From positions 1-64,000 of the forward strand of contig JAYMTF010000023.1 of NCBI GenBank assembly GCA_036897485.1: a stretch of 64,000 nt of DNA. Reading direction: 5' to 3'. Below the pieces are notes generated by a model, which saw only the letters and a program-made list of their open reading frames with translations, ran no database searches and was not told the origin of the DNA. Both the position numbers and the translations under genes were made by a program. Positions 1 to 11,600 of this stretch are shown one piece after another. The stretch comes from Pelargonium nanum. Its lineage: Eukaryota > Streptophyta > Magnoliopsida > Geraniales > Geraniaceae. Every line of letters begins with the position of its first letter. Positions within the stretch are counted from its first letter, which is position 1.

Positions 1-75
1 TCAAATTAGACTAGATATATTTTTTTATTATAAATTCTTATCAATCCCGTGCAACGCACGGGATGAGAAACTAGT
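1..75 (+). mobile_element. Helitron 3' terminus (element runs off the left edge)
   Basis: A short hairpin at 46-62 has a 7-bp stem, CCCGTGC paired with GCACGGG, around the loop AAC. Eight bases later the sequence reads CTAGT at 71-75. A GC hairpin about 10 nt before a terminal CTRR-T is the diagnostic 3' end of plant Helitrons, which transpose by rolling circle and insert between A and T without a target duplication. Only the end is visible, so autonomy and captured genes cannot be judged. The rest of the left edge is AT-rich. Confidence 0.65.
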
Positions 76-779
76 TATTACAGATTCCACACTTTTGAGA
101 AATTAAAATGCATAAATTATCAAGAATATCATCGAAATAAATTTGTGAATACAAAACACTTGTTTAAATAAATTTATTTTACTGTTTGCCCGAGTCTCAA
201 CCACGGATTTGATTGCGATTAATTCAAGATACAGAAAAGGCGGGCTCGTAATGGGCCGGATTACAGTTTGGGCCAGGCCTAACCGTATCAGGACATCTGT
301 ACTCGGTCCAATCAAGTCTTGCTCGATAGAACAATCCCAAATAGCTGTTTAGGTTTATCCTCCGTCCGTGACGGGAGCATCGATCCCAGCTCCGCCTTGT
401 GAAGCTTCTGCCACCGCCCGCTACGGCCACTTCTCCGGTGAATAACCTATTCTCTGTTTGTACCGATCCTTTAACGAATTTCATAATTCAAACGTTTATA
501 TTCCTATTGGAATCACGGGAATCTGTTCTCATATCCTGGTTTCTGTTCGTTAATTGCAATTACCTTTCAGTTTTCTTCTTCGTTCTTCTAAATTAGGTCG
601 AAATTCGATCTCAAATTTCATACAAATTTCATAGTTTCTGGCACTGATCCTTGAATTAGCTCAAGGAGCTCGTCTGTGCTGCAGGAATTTGCTATTTCAG
701 TTCCTTCCTAATTTTTTGTTACGAATCATGAACCAGGAAAATTGGTTGCCGTGGCGTCCATATTTAGAGCTGGAGGAAG
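76..779 (+). promoter_or_regulatory. Promoter and 5' leader region of the VRN2-like gene
   Basis: No coding exon is supported here. The block from about 350 to 780 is richer in GC and pyrimidine tracts than the first 200 bases, as expected of a leader. CTGCAG at about 684 and TTTCAG at about 700 could be acceptors of a 5' UTR intron, common in this gene family, but no matching donor is proven. Whatever the leader structure, the first ATG met in the last 80 bases is at 728 and is out of frame with the main start at 780. Confidence 0.4.
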
Positions 780-832
780 ATGTGTCTTCAAAACTCGGTG
801 CATTTGTCTGTAGAAGAGGCAATTGCAGCTGA
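728..832 (+). other. Upstream ORF overlapping the VRN2-like start codon
   Basis: ATG at 728 opens a 34-codon reading frame that begins MNQENWLPWRPYLE and ends with TGA at 830-832, 50 bases beyond the main ATG (780), in a different frame. Because it overlaps the main start, ribosomes translating it could not reinitiate at the main start and would have to reach it by leaky scanning. This holds only if the mature leader includes 728, which the sequence favours but does not prove. Confidence 0.45.
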
Positions 833-3800
833 TGAGAGCCTCTTGTTGTACTGCAAGCCTGTGGAGCTATACAATATCCTTCGCTCACGTGCAAAACACA
901 ATGTAGATATCATATGTTTTCCTGTTCTATTGGATTGAGTTGCTTTCTAATTTTTATGTATTGAACTTGGAAGCTTTTGATGTATGACTTGTGAGTTAGA
1001 TAGATGCTGCATTTTGTATTGAAGCACTGAGGTTGTATGCTTTTCTTGTGCACAATGAGGTAGCGATAGTATTAGAAAAATGTGTTCAGGAATGAGAATG
1101 AGATTCTCATTGGTTATGTTTGGATTATGATTTTTTGGTCATGAAATGGCTATGGAATGAGTATGTGATTTCCATTTCCATTCTTGATTCTTATTCCCAT
1201 TCCAATAAAATTAATCCAAATACTACTTGAGTGATGAAACAGAAACACATTAGGTTATCTGGTAATTGCATTGATCAGAGTCTAGAGTTACTCTTCGGAT
1301 GATACTCACTGGTGTCTGCATGTAATTATGTGGAGTATCTCAAACTCTATGCCAAATTTTTCTAATCAAATATTTGATTTCTCTGCAGCCTTCATTCCTT
1401 AGAAGGTGTTTACATTACAAAGTACAGTCAAGTCGAAAAAGGAGGTAAATATTCTGTCTTGATGTATCCTGTTCCTGATTACTACTCCATCTATTTCTTA
1501 ACTCTTTATCATATTTTCTGTATCTTTATATTTTATTACATAATGTATTTGACTACGTATCGTTTTTAGGTTGAGAGATGGAATTGTAGTTTTCAACTAT
1601 AAGGACTATGGCAACATGTTACAAAAGACTGAAGGTGTCGTGACTCAACTAACCCTCGTATATTACTTGATCCATTACAGTCAATTGTTCATATTACACA
1701 ACCAACTTGCTTAACTTGTGTTTTGCTTTCAATTCCCCCCATCATTCCTCATGGCTTTAAATGATTCTATAGTCATGCTAATCTTGTTTTTAAACAGGTT
1801 CAAATAAATGTATTAGATGGAATTCACAGGAAAATACCAAAATTAGCATGTGTCTATATATGTGGAAATGTGATTGTGGGAAGTTTATTTGTTTAGGGGC
1901 TTGAAAATGATAGAGTCCGTCAATCGTCTAGAATTAGTGGTTTGGGAAGAAAACCCTCTGTTGAATTACTCATACTCTAGCATTGCAGTTGAATATGGGT
2001 AATCAAGTAAAAAAAAGAAAAAAACTCTATGCCGATAAAGAGAGTGAAGAATCTCAAACCAGAGACCAAAGTGGTGGCATTATTTCTTTTTATTATCTAT
2101 TCATAACATAAAGATGTGGATCTTATTACCTCAATTATGGAATTTCTTTATAATGTTTATTTAATATCTTCCGGCTTTAAATTTGGTTCCTGACCTTTTC
2201 ATGCTGCATCCATCAAATTTTGGCATTTCTCTCATGCAATATCTGAAGTTATGGAGCAAATCTTTAATATTTTAAAATATCCTCTCATTAAGTGAGTCTA
2301 TGCTAGTTCTTTTTCCGTTAGAATGGTTGAAAGTAATGGTTTGAAGCATAGTAGACTAAGATTTCTTCAAATTATATTCATAGCGCTTCTATTCAAAATG
2401 CAATTGATTGTGTGTAGAACAATCAAAGTTCACTAAGATTGTTTTGGAAAGTCTATGCTATGGTTTTAGAATGAGATGTCTTATGTATTGCATTATTTTT
2501 TATTCTAATTATTAGCAGCATAGTCTTGAAGTGAAATCATACTTCAATCTTTTCCACTTGTATTTGTGCTTGTTTGTAATTATCTAAACTATTCAATCTT
2601 TGACATGCAGTAACCGAAGATTTTTCTTGTCCATTTTGCTTGATGCAATGCGCAAGCTTTAAGGTAGATTTTCATCTGACATATGCGCTTTCTAATTTGT
2701 TTTGTTTATTAAAGTTTAATGAGTTTATGGATTTTCAGTTTTGCTAGAGGTTTAAAGGAAGACAAATTTTTTGAAATCATGTGGCATAGATAATCCATAC
2801 AAAAAATTTCAAACTTTATAGATTTGTCAAAAAATTAAATTAGAAAGTTCATAAATTACATTTTATGTTTAACAGTATCAATTGCATATGAAGTCTTTTC
2901 CATACTGTTGAAGCCTCTTCATTATGTTCTATATTTTCCGCAACATAACTTCCTCATTATGTCAGAGCTTATTATTCTGGCTGTACACATATTATTAAAG
3001 ATTATAAGATGCCTTTTAATTTAATGATTACTCAAAGCTATTCCTGGTTTGATTTGAATTGTGTGAGATTATACTTTTCAATAGAACTGCCATCCAACTG
3101 AAGTTATCCCTGGTTACTTTCTCATTTTATTCCCCTTAAGCTGGCATTCTTATGAAAGTTAATTATAACTTTAATTCTATGCAATTTCTTACTGGAAGTT
3201 TTGGTTACTTGCTGTTGACACTGGAAATCAAACCTATCTTTTTCCCTTGTGGCAGGGTCTGCGGTATCACTTGTGCTCATCACATGACCTATTTAACTTC
3301 GAGTTTTGGGTTGGTAACTTAGAATATCAAGTCATTTGCTGGTCATTGAGCCTTTTTGGAATGGCTTGTCAAATACATTCATTTTGCAGGTAACTGAAGA
3401 CTTTCAGGCAGTGAACGTCTCTGTGAAGATTGATATGTTGAGATGTGAGGTCAGAACTTTATTTTCATGCGGGAAGTCTCTAGGTCAATTTTTTATTCCC
3501 TGATGGTGAAATATTGTTGTGCTTTAGGAAGTATCATGTTGCCCAAATGTAACTCACAAAGGTGTCCAATTTTTTGTATGAGTGTACAAAGGAATAATAC
3601 AATATATTTCCAACCCGTCTAGAATGTTTTCTAGGCATTTTAAGTCATTATATCATACAGCTTTTTTATCAGTTTAGATTGAACAATCTAATGAAGTTAA
3701 ATTAAAAATAATTGTTAGCAATTCTAATTTAGGAGGCAAATTTTTTTTAGAACCACAAGTATTTCCTTTCAATACTATATCCTTTCCATCATTTATACAG

Positions 3801-6800
3801 ACTATTGCTGATGGAGCAGACCTACGGCTGCAAACATTCTTCTTCTGGTATTTTTTGTATCTTTGATTTTACTTTAGAACTTCGTGTTGACCTCTTATTT
3901 GTTCCTTAGCAATAATATCAAGAATTAAAAAGGCTTATTGAATTGTCTGTAGCTCAAAGCCAAGAAGACGTAAGCCGAAGAACCCTGTTACAAATGAAAA
4001 GTATGTTCAATTCTTGGAGTTGGACTCTCCAAATCTAGTCAAGGAGAGCACATGCAAGGGATCTCTGGAAAATGGCGAGGGTAAGAATTCTTTGACACTT
4101 GCTGAAACAATGAATTCATGGTTCTCAAATCTTCTGTCTTCTAGATTCAATATGTAAAGAGCGTTATTTCTTATATAGCCACTGTTATAACTTTTTAACA
4201 CTATTTTAACATGACTTTGTAATTTCAGAGGAAAAAAGAGATGGGAGAAAGAAGATTATAGTATTTAGTTTTGTCAGCAAAATGGAAGGGACTAAGTGCG
4301 TATTGAAATTTGAATAGCAAGAGTGAATATGTGTTAAACATTGATTTAGATTCTGAATTAGGTCCAGTTTAGAACCCTATATATGGATGCCATCATTCTG
4401 TTTTACTGATAGGCCTTCTTATTGACTTGGATAAAATTATAAATGAATGTCAATGGATCACGAGTGTGGGTGTATATTCTGGTACATAACACACGTTTTG
4501 CTTCAAACATGGATAAAATCTATCCAGTTCTTTCTTTTTAAGCGTGTTATATAGACAACTGAAGTTTGTTTTCATGCTTTAGATGATCAATCCTGTAAAA
4601 GCGAGAAGGCTTCCAAGTCAATTCTCAGTGAAATTCATAATGGAAGCTTTGGAGCTAGTAAGTATGGTCATGACTATCGTAGTTCAGTGGAGTACTTAGA
4701 ACATGTCGGATCCAGCTTCAATGTTCCAGGCATTGCCATGGCTCAATCTTCTGTGGATGCTGAATGTTTAAAATCACAATCTGGAACTGATCATGCACTC
4801 CCTCCTACATTGCATGTTGCAAAAGCAAGAAAGTTAAGCGCAGAGCGATCAGACCCCAAAAAGTATGTGTACCCAGCCTATAATTTGCTTATCCTCTTAC
4901 TATTTAATTGTTTCTTATACATCATTACCTTCTATTTTCTCCAGTTTGTTAGTTGTTTTGTTCTTTGTTTGAATTTCCATATATTTTGTTACTAAATTAA
5001 GTCTTGCAAATTCTTGTACATTGTGAGAGTACGAAGCTCCTGTTTCCATTTCCAGCATGCTTATTAACTTTTAATACTTTCCAAATTTTTGTTTCTCCAG
5101 CCGTGTGCTCCTCCAGAAGAGACAATTCTTTCATTCTCACAGGGTTCAGGTGATTACTGATTCTTGGATCTTTTATGAATTATGTTTCTTCACTCATCTG
5201 ATTCTTTCTGTATGGGCTATTGGGTTGTAATGCATATTTAAACTAAAATGGTTTTCAGCTTAATCTTTCAGTTCTGGGGGACACTATGAACATTCAAATC
5301 GTTTACAGAGCTAACAGTCCTCCTTCTCCTCATTTTATTGTTGTGTTCTACATTTTTTTTGTACCTAAGTTTCTCAGTGTATTTTTTTATTAAGTCCAGT
5401 TTTATAATCCATGTTTAGCCCAGGCTGTGGTAATTCTCGAGTCTTCTCAATGTTTTTTTTATAGTGTACTTAGTTTGTGCAACATACAATCAGTATACTC
5501 ATTTACTAGGTCAAGTAGTGTCAATGCTCATTCCTCATATTACTTTCTATAGGCCTTTTCTTATTTATATGAATATTGAATCTAGTCCAGATGACAGTGA
5601 CTCGCCTGTATCCTTAAAATATTAAAAGGAAAACAAAACTTTGGGGTTATTGTGAGGACAAGTTGTTTTATCAGAATCTGTATTGTATTGTTTTCATTTC
5701 CTTTGATAATCTTGATTGTTTTGTCGCGGCACATTGCTCGAGATAATTGTGTTTTCTGATTAAACTGTTGTTGGAAAGTATCATTATTATTATGAATTAT
5801 GATAGCTTGTCTAAGTGCAATGCATATGCAATTAGAAGTTAATAAGGGCTGTATAGTCTTATATAGTGGATAATGGACTTGTAACAATGTTTATCTCTTG
5901 TATCAATATATTTTTACTTGTTGCCGGTAATACCTTTAATGTTTTGTGAATGGACTTGATTATGAATGCAATCTTTCTTTTGTACTTGAAGCCCATGGCA
6001 TTAGATCAAGTACTGTCAGACCGGGATAGTGAGGATGAAGTTGATGATGAAATTGCAGATTTTGAAGATCGAAGGGTACGCTTAGTGATGCTTTTTAATT
6101 TCTTTCACTTTCTTTTCTAAATTAATAGCCCTGCTGCAAAATTTAAACTTGGTGTATAGAAATGGTCATTTCAGGTGTGACAAGTTCGATTTAGTCATAG
6201 TAAGCTCACTTTTCTCACCCTTTTTTAAGACCTTGTAGTAAAACTATTGATGCACATCTATTCTTTGAAAGTAATTTTTAAAGGTCTTTTAAAGTGCTCT
6301 CTTCTAGTTCTCTTAATTCATAAAGAATACGTGACAATTAACTACTATTATTGGCTGCCTTCATCAAAGTAATTTCTAGATCTGCCTCTATTTGCAAGTT
6401 TATTTTGCTTTCATTGTAGTTGTTATTTACCCAATCGATCTCTACCATCACTTTTCTCTCCCTTTTTGAAGATCTAGTTTGTGTTACTGGGATTGTGAGC
6501 TGCAGCTATTTTTCAAAATTGTTATAGTAACTCAATCTATAAAGTTCTGTCCACCCAAACTCCAAATCCAAGTTCACCTTAATTCTGCTTACATTCACCT
6601 TACCCTTGTGAACTCAGAAGCTAGTATTGAATTTTTATGTTGCAGATGCTTGATGATTTTGTGGATGTCACCAAAGATGAGAAACATCTTATGCATCTAT
6701 GGAACTCATTTGTGAGAAAGCAAAGGTAGTTTTTGGTCATCACTTAAAACTTCTATATTTTTCTCAATTTTTATTATGATATTAGACCTTTTTCTTAAAT

Positions 6801-7551
6801 TCAACTTTAAGATGTGAATCAATTTTAGCTCCTTGGTTGAACCACTTGATGGTGGTATCATTTTCTGCTTTCAATATAAAACTCCTATGCTTTTACCATG
6901 GCAGGGTACTGGCAGATGGTCATGTCCCGTGGGCATGTGAGGCATTTTCAAAACTTCATGGACAGGCCCTGGTCAATTCTCCTGCTCTATTCTGGTAATA
7001 TTCTGTATAATTTGGTCATTAGTGCCCACCCTTTTATCTCGCAAGTTTATAGATCTTGGTCTGGAAATTAGTGTTATTCACCTCACACCCAAACTGTTTT
7101 CAGTTTGTAACGAGAATTTTATCTCTTTGGTCGATAATCATTGTTTTATTTTGATATCTTTGGAGGGTATATCTTGGCGCAATGGTGAAATTATTGTCTT
7201 GTGACCTTGAGGTCTTATGACTGTAAATTCACTTATAAACTGAAATTAGGTCTGGAAACAATGCTCTACTTACTAACACGTGCAGGTTGTTAGCATGAAA
7301 ATTTCATATTATTCTTCAAAAGAGTGATATAGATTTCAAACCTTATTACAAATTGGTTGGCATGGTCCGTATAACCTATCTTCCCCAAGTTCTTATGATT
7401 ACATTGTTCAATAATCGTTGATATCTGTGGCCTTAGGTGTTGGAGGTTGTTTATGATTAAACTCTGGAATCATGGACTACTTGATGCCGGCACAATGAAC
7501 AACTGTAACGTCATTCTCGAAGGATGCCGGAGTAAGGGCACGGAACCATAA
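780..7551 (+). CDS. VRN2: VRN2-type Polycomb (PRC2) Su(z)12 subunit, 14 coding exons, 427 aa
   Basis: Plant Su(z)12 subunit of Polycomb repressive complex 2, which places H3K27me3; in Arabidopsis VRN2 maintains FLC silencing after cold. Exons: 780-902, 1389-1444, 1570-1634, 2611-2663, 3256-3309, 3390-3449, 3801-3847, 3953-4080, 4583-4862, 5101-5149, 5992-6075, 6646-6725, 6905-6994, 7437-7551; all junctions are GT-AG and keep frame. Residues about 14-60 hold the conserved start block ([10 protein letters not shown]); the C2H2 finger uses C88, C91, H104 and H109 (EDFSCPFC); the VEFS box runs from about residue 306 to the end ([17 protein letters not shown]). The large N-terminal block present in EMF2 is missing between exons 2 and 3, as in Arabidopsis VRN2, and RKLSAERSD is shared with it. 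The protein starts Met-Cys, like VRN2. It lacks the long Asn-rich tail I recall for Arabidopsis VRN2. FIS2 is less likely because the VEFS and middle parts follow VRN2. Confidence 0.9.
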
Positions 7552-8435
7552 AGCTAAAGCCTAGAGATATATACCTAGACAAGAGCTTGGATGCTACAGA
7601 AAGCTGAAGAACTTGTGATTTACTATGTTAGATCTTATTATAAAGATCTAATTTGTATGTACATCTAATTTGTAGCTGCCCCTCCATATTTTTTTTCTCC
7701 GGCGGACCAGAAATCTGATGATTATCCTTTTAGTATACCAAATATGGAATCTGAGGGCTTCTTGTTGGCTGTAAAGTTGTGTAATATACCTTTCTTTACT
7801 TAAATCAGTTAATTGAGAAACAGATAGTGTCTTATAATACATGCAAATGATACAAAAATGTTCAAATACGCCGTAATATTTTTATATATTTGCTCCCAGA
7901 AAACAACAAAAAGTCATCATCTACATTCAAGTGTGAAACTGAAACACATGATGCTTACTACTGCTGCTGCTGACTTGACTATAGTTAATTAATGCATTTG
8001 GATAATCTTGAAAATGGTCAACGAATCAAGAAAATGTCAAAAATTGAAAGTCAAAATGACAGATCTGAGCAAGCAACTGCATGGCATCCTTTGTGGACGT
8101 GATGTCCATGTGGTGTGGTGTGAATACACACTCGTACATATATATATATTCGAATATTGAATCCGCAAGCTCTAGCTCTTCAATTGGTTAATCTTTTAAT
8201 AAACATAAACAATGTATAAACATAGTTTCCAAATCTACTTCCTACCTATATCTCCTTTTAATCTTCCTTTTTTTATTCTTTTCTTTTCTATAATATCTTT
8301 TTATGCAAATTTGAAGTAAGCACTACTTAAAATCATATTATAATACATATGAGATTTGAAATGATACTATATCTTAAGCTTTTTTTTAAAGATAAAACTG
8401 AGGTCCACTGATATTTTATTTGGCTTAATCTATAT
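7552..8435. other. VRN2-like 3' region and AT-rich spacer
   Basis: The first few hundred bases are presumably the 3' UTR of the VRN2-like gene. Beyond that the sequence is AT-rich with a short TA run near 8140. I see no gene, tRNA or structured repeat. Confidence 0.5.
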
Positions 8436-8640
8436 AGAGAATAAGAAATTTAAGCCAATTAATTTTTAGCTTAGTCTAAAACTAATAAGGTGACGACTTA
8501 TCATTAAATTTCTTCCATACCTACCGAAGTGAATTGGTAGGAGCGGAGCGACCCGCTCGGATCCAAGATTTTTAATGAAATGTCATCACTTTATTAATGG
8601 CTTAGCCTAAGCAGGTTTAAAAATATATATTTGTATTTCT
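8436..8640. mobile_element. Degraded copy of the 212-bp MULE-type MITE (copy 1)
   Basis: Shares with the copies at 22733 and 54855 the inner repeat TTAGCTTAGTCTAAAACTAA, then AATAAGGTGACGAC, a middle part with GGATCCAAGATTTTTAATGA, and the right inner repeat ATGGCTTAGCCTAAGC. Its outer termini have drifted and no clear target duplication remains, so it is the oldest of the three. Boundaries are taken by alignment and may be off by about 10 bases. Confidence 0.6.
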
Positions 8641-9167
8641 ATTATTGTTTTGAATCAAATAAAATTTGTGGCTTGCTAATAAAGGCAGGTTGCTTTTGTA
8701 AATATAAATCATGATCCCCATGGCCCAAAGCCCAACTTATTTTATTATATATTGATCGGCCCATTTAAAATGCCATCCTATCCCAATGCTCTCAAATCTC
8801 AATCCCTTTAACATGTATTAAACGTTTTTTTTCTTTCCAAGATCAATAATTAAACGTTCTTCATTCTATAGTATATTGTATATTTCCATATTTTGAACGT
8901 TTTTGTCGTTGAAACGGTTTTTATGAGACACCAAAAATTTTAACTTGAAAGAACACAATTCGATCAAACAATAAGAAATCATATACCAACACTAGTACTA
9001 CTATATTCACAATCCACAATATTTTTTTTTCTTTTTGTTGATTTTTTGTCCTCCACCTATATATAATATCCCTCTATAGATTGCAAAATTATGGGTCCAG
9101 CCCAAACTCCAAAACTTAAATGGGTCGGGCTGGATGGTAATGGGCCAGGCTTCAGTTCACATTATCA
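8641..9167. other. AT-rich spacer and 3' flank of the ERF gene
   Basis: AT-rich with poly-T runs near 8830 and 9030. The last 100 bases, with repeated TGGGCC/GGGCC words, probably include the 3' UTR of the minus-strand ERF gene. No gene seen. Confidence 0.4.
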
Positions 9168-9995
9168 TTAGCTAACCAATAGCTGTTGTCCGTGTGAACA
9201 CAGCACCACTTGGTGGTGCACTTGTCCACCCCCACCTACTACTTCCGCCGCGGCTTCGCTCGGCGCCACCGCACCGCCCTTTCTCTTCTTCTTCGGCGAC
9301 CCATTTTCCGACGAAGAAGAAGGCTCCGGCGACGCTCGCTTCGACTTCACTCTCACCGGGTCGGGCTCGCCCGAGTTCACTCGGAGCGGGAAGTTGAGCA
9401 GCGCCCTGGATCCGCGCATCCGATACGCGGCCCGGTCGTAAGCCAGCGCGGCGTCCTCGGCCGTCTCGAACGTTCCGAGCCACACTCTGGCTCCGTTCTT
9501 CGCCGGATCCCGAATCTCCGCCGCGAATTTGCCCCACGGCCTCTGTCTCACTCCCCGGTAGTGCTTCCCCTTCGATGGCACCACCGCCGGCAGATCTACC
9601 TTCCCCGCCGCCGCACACTCCGTCCTCTGAACTCCCACCGGCGGCAACACCTCCGGCTCCGACTTCACCACCGTCGTAAATTCCGGGAAAGTGAACGAGA
9701 AATCGTCCGGAGACTGGCCGGAGGCGAGAGATGGGACCCATCCGACGGTGACGGCGTCCCGGAGGACGCCGTAGAGGAGCATATCCTCGGAATCGTCGAC
9801 CTTGAGAGGCAATTCGCCCCAATTGTCGGACAGACAGGGGTAGAGGCTGCCGAATCTGGTGCTCCGGCAAAACGCCGGAGCTGCGGCGCCTCCGGCAGCC
9901 GGAAATCGAGGCTCGGATTCGCCGAGCAAGTGGCGGCGAACGGCCTCCAGAAAGGCGTAATCGGACTCACTTCCGATACTGCTCTGTCCGTACAT
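9168..9995 (-). CDS. Group IXa ethylene-response factor (ERF1A/ERF2-like), single exon, 275 aa
   Basis: Transcription factor of the AP2/ERF family that binds GCC boxes in defence and ethylene-response promoters. The AP2 domain spans about residues 145-203, starting [20 protein letters not shown], with the normal [17 protein letters not shown]. The N-terminus ([18 protein letters not shown]) is the acidic motif of group IX, best matched by ERF1A/ERF2. A basic nuclear-localisation run PKKKRK lies at 234-239, followed by a low-complexity tail. No intron, as usual in the group. The start at 9995 is the first Met after a TATA box 93 bases upstream. The coding sequence is far more GC-rich than its surroundings, which is normal for these intronless genes; the opposite strand therefore carries long spurious ORFs. 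It sits 11 kb from and divergent to an ERF5/6-like gene, the same partners that are adjacent in Arabidopsis. Confidence 0.92.
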   Translation of the reverse strand: MYGQSSIGSESDYAFLEAVRRHLLGESEPRFPAAGGAAAPAFCRSTRFGSLYPCLSDNWGELPLKVDDSEDMLLYGVLRDAVTVGWVPSLASGQSPDDFSFTFPEFTTVVKSEPEVLPPVGVQRTECAAAGKVDLPAVVPSKGKHYRGVRQRPWGKFAAEIRDPAKNGARVWLGTFETAEDAALAYDRAAYRMRGSRALLNFPLRVNSGEPDPVRVKSKRASPEPSSSSENGSPKKKRKGGAVAPSEAAAEVVGGGGQVHHQVVLCSHGQQLLVS

Positions 9996-10087
9996 GACTG
10001 CTCTGTTTTTTTTTTTTTCGAATTTCGGGGTTTTGAGAAATGTTTGGGGTGATTGAAGAATTTTTTGGGGAATAAGTGAGGTGTGGG

Positions 10088-10095
10088 TATATATA
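10088..10095 (-). promoter_or_regulatory. TATA box of the group IXa ERF gene
   Basis: TATATATA lies 93 bases upstream of the ATG at 9995 on the minus strand, implying a leader of roughly 60 bases. Confidence 0.6.
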
Positions 10096-10310
10096 GGAGT
10101 GAAGGTTCATGCACTTGCTGGAGATGGATTTGGATTTGTGTATTTTATTGTTTTTAGAAATATAAAAATTGGTTGTTTTGTGGACCTGCTTTCACTGTTA
10201 CTTCGATTGTTGTTGTTTATTTGCAATTGGGAGATGGGTCCGATCTATGTTTCTTTGAAGGTTCTTAATGGACAAAAAGTGGTGACTGGTTGAAGAAGAA
10301 ATGAATTTAT

Positions 10311-10316
10311 CACGTG
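10311..10316 (-). promoter_or_regulatory. G-box (CACGTG) in the ERF promoter
   Basis: Palindromic CACGTG about 315 bases upstream of the ERF start. bZIP and bHLH factors bind this core. Presence is seen; use is inferred. Confidence 0.45.
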
Positions 10317-10341
10317 CTTAAATTCGAGGGAGCTATGAGGA

Positions 10342-10349
10342 TGACGTCA
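10342..10349 (-). promoter_or_regulatory. Palindromic TGACGTCA (TGA/bZIP) site in the ERF promoter
   Basis: Perfect palindrome TGACGTCA, the strongest C-box/as-1-like bZIP target, lies 26 bases upstream of the G-box. TGA factors bind such sites in jasmonate and salicylate-responsive genes, which fits a defence ERF. Function is inferred. Confidence 0.5.
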
Positions 10350-10559
10350 CGGTCTTACAGCAGCAGCCATTTGTTGCTTGTCTTTGTCTTTGTCTCTATA
10401 CATAGAATCGCCGATCTGATCTGTGGCTCTGTTGCCTAAACAAAATGAAATATGGGTTTGTTTAGTTGTCCCCTGCCATTTTGGTGTCTCCATGAAAAAC
10501 AATATATAAGTTCTAGATACACATAAGTTGGTGTACAGATATCGTTGCATATTAGTAGA

Positions 10560-11270
10560 AGCTGGTTAGATTGGTGTTAAACATATTAATTATGCATAAG
10601 CTTAATTAATAAAAATGGAGTTAGGAGGAACAAGTATGTTTGTTGCATGACGATGAAAATCGTTAAATAACAAATTCAAATAACTTATATGCAGGTGCGG
10701 AAGGAATAAATACATATCCAAATGCCAAGGATGAAATTTGGCCATGAAGTCAACCACAAAATTTGCTAGTTTATAAATAATTTTGTCATATGTTGTCGCG
10801 TGATTGGATGTTGGTAATGTGGGGTCCGTTTTATGTCCTACTCAAGAGTTGGGTTCTAGCTTCTCTGGCATGTCGTTCTCAAACACTGGAAAAACTTGGG
10901 CACTCTCCTGTGCCCTTTGACTATCTTGGAAAGAAATTAAACTCCTAGAAATCTCTACTTCTTTAGTTAGCGTCCTAGAGTCTGAATACATCGAGATGTG
11001 CTGGTGGTTCTTAATGAGACAAGGAGCTTTGAGGGAATCTGGCTAAGTTGAAATCTTTGAATGACTAAATGTTGGAGTAGAAGTTACACATATGAGAATC
11101 TCTTCTCGTGACGCCCACATTCTAAGTAAGGTAGAGTTGGGGGTTCTTCAGGGATCTGAGTGTTGTGAATCTCTTTAGAGTCTTGGAGTTTCTTGTGGGG
11201 GTTAAGTGTTTTGGAGTGGAGATGAGCTGATCTCTACGTATTTGAGCCCTACGTAATCGAACTTCCTTCA
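10560..11270. other. Spacer upstream of the ERF gene, no gene seen
   Basis: Mixed-composition sequence with no ORF or family match that I recognise. The part from about 10850 to 11270 is less AT-rich and may belong to the same decayed element as the tandem repeat that follows. Confidence 0.3.
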
Positions 11271-11274
11271 ACAT

Positions 11275-11600
11275 ATATGACTTTCAGTGTGAGATTGCAA
11301 CAAAGAGAGATGATGTTGTAGCATGAGACTGAGAATGAACTTCTACGAGACTCCCATGAACATAACTTTTGGTGTGAGACCACGATTTCATGAAGAGCTG
11401 ATGTCGCGGCATGAGATTGAGACTGGGCATCTTTAATTAAGACTTTCATGAACATGACTTTAAATGTGAAGTCGTGAAATGAGAAGATAATGTCACAAGC
11501 AGAATTGACCATGTTTGAGACTCTCATTTCGGTCTGATTGTGTGACATGGAGATGATTATGTGGAATGGGAGCGAGATCGAACATTTTCGAAGTTTAAAC
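11275..11600 (+). repeat. Degenerate tandem repeat, unit about 90 bp, four units
   Basis: Units begin at about 11275, 11362, 11454 and 11531. Each has the order ATGACTTT-type start, GTGTGAGA, a GATGTTG/GATGTCG core, GCATGAGA, then ACTCCCATGAAC or ACTTTCATGAAC at the end. Units 1 and 2 align over nearly their whole length; 3 and 4 are more diverged. No coding frame runs through it. It may be the satellite-like part of a decayed transposon. Confidence 0.55.

Noticed and set aside
9210-10052. 280-codon open frame on the plus strand across the ERF gene
   Set aside because: It is antisense to the AP2 gene, Arg-rich and without any domain; long antisense frames are expected in GC-rich intronless genes.
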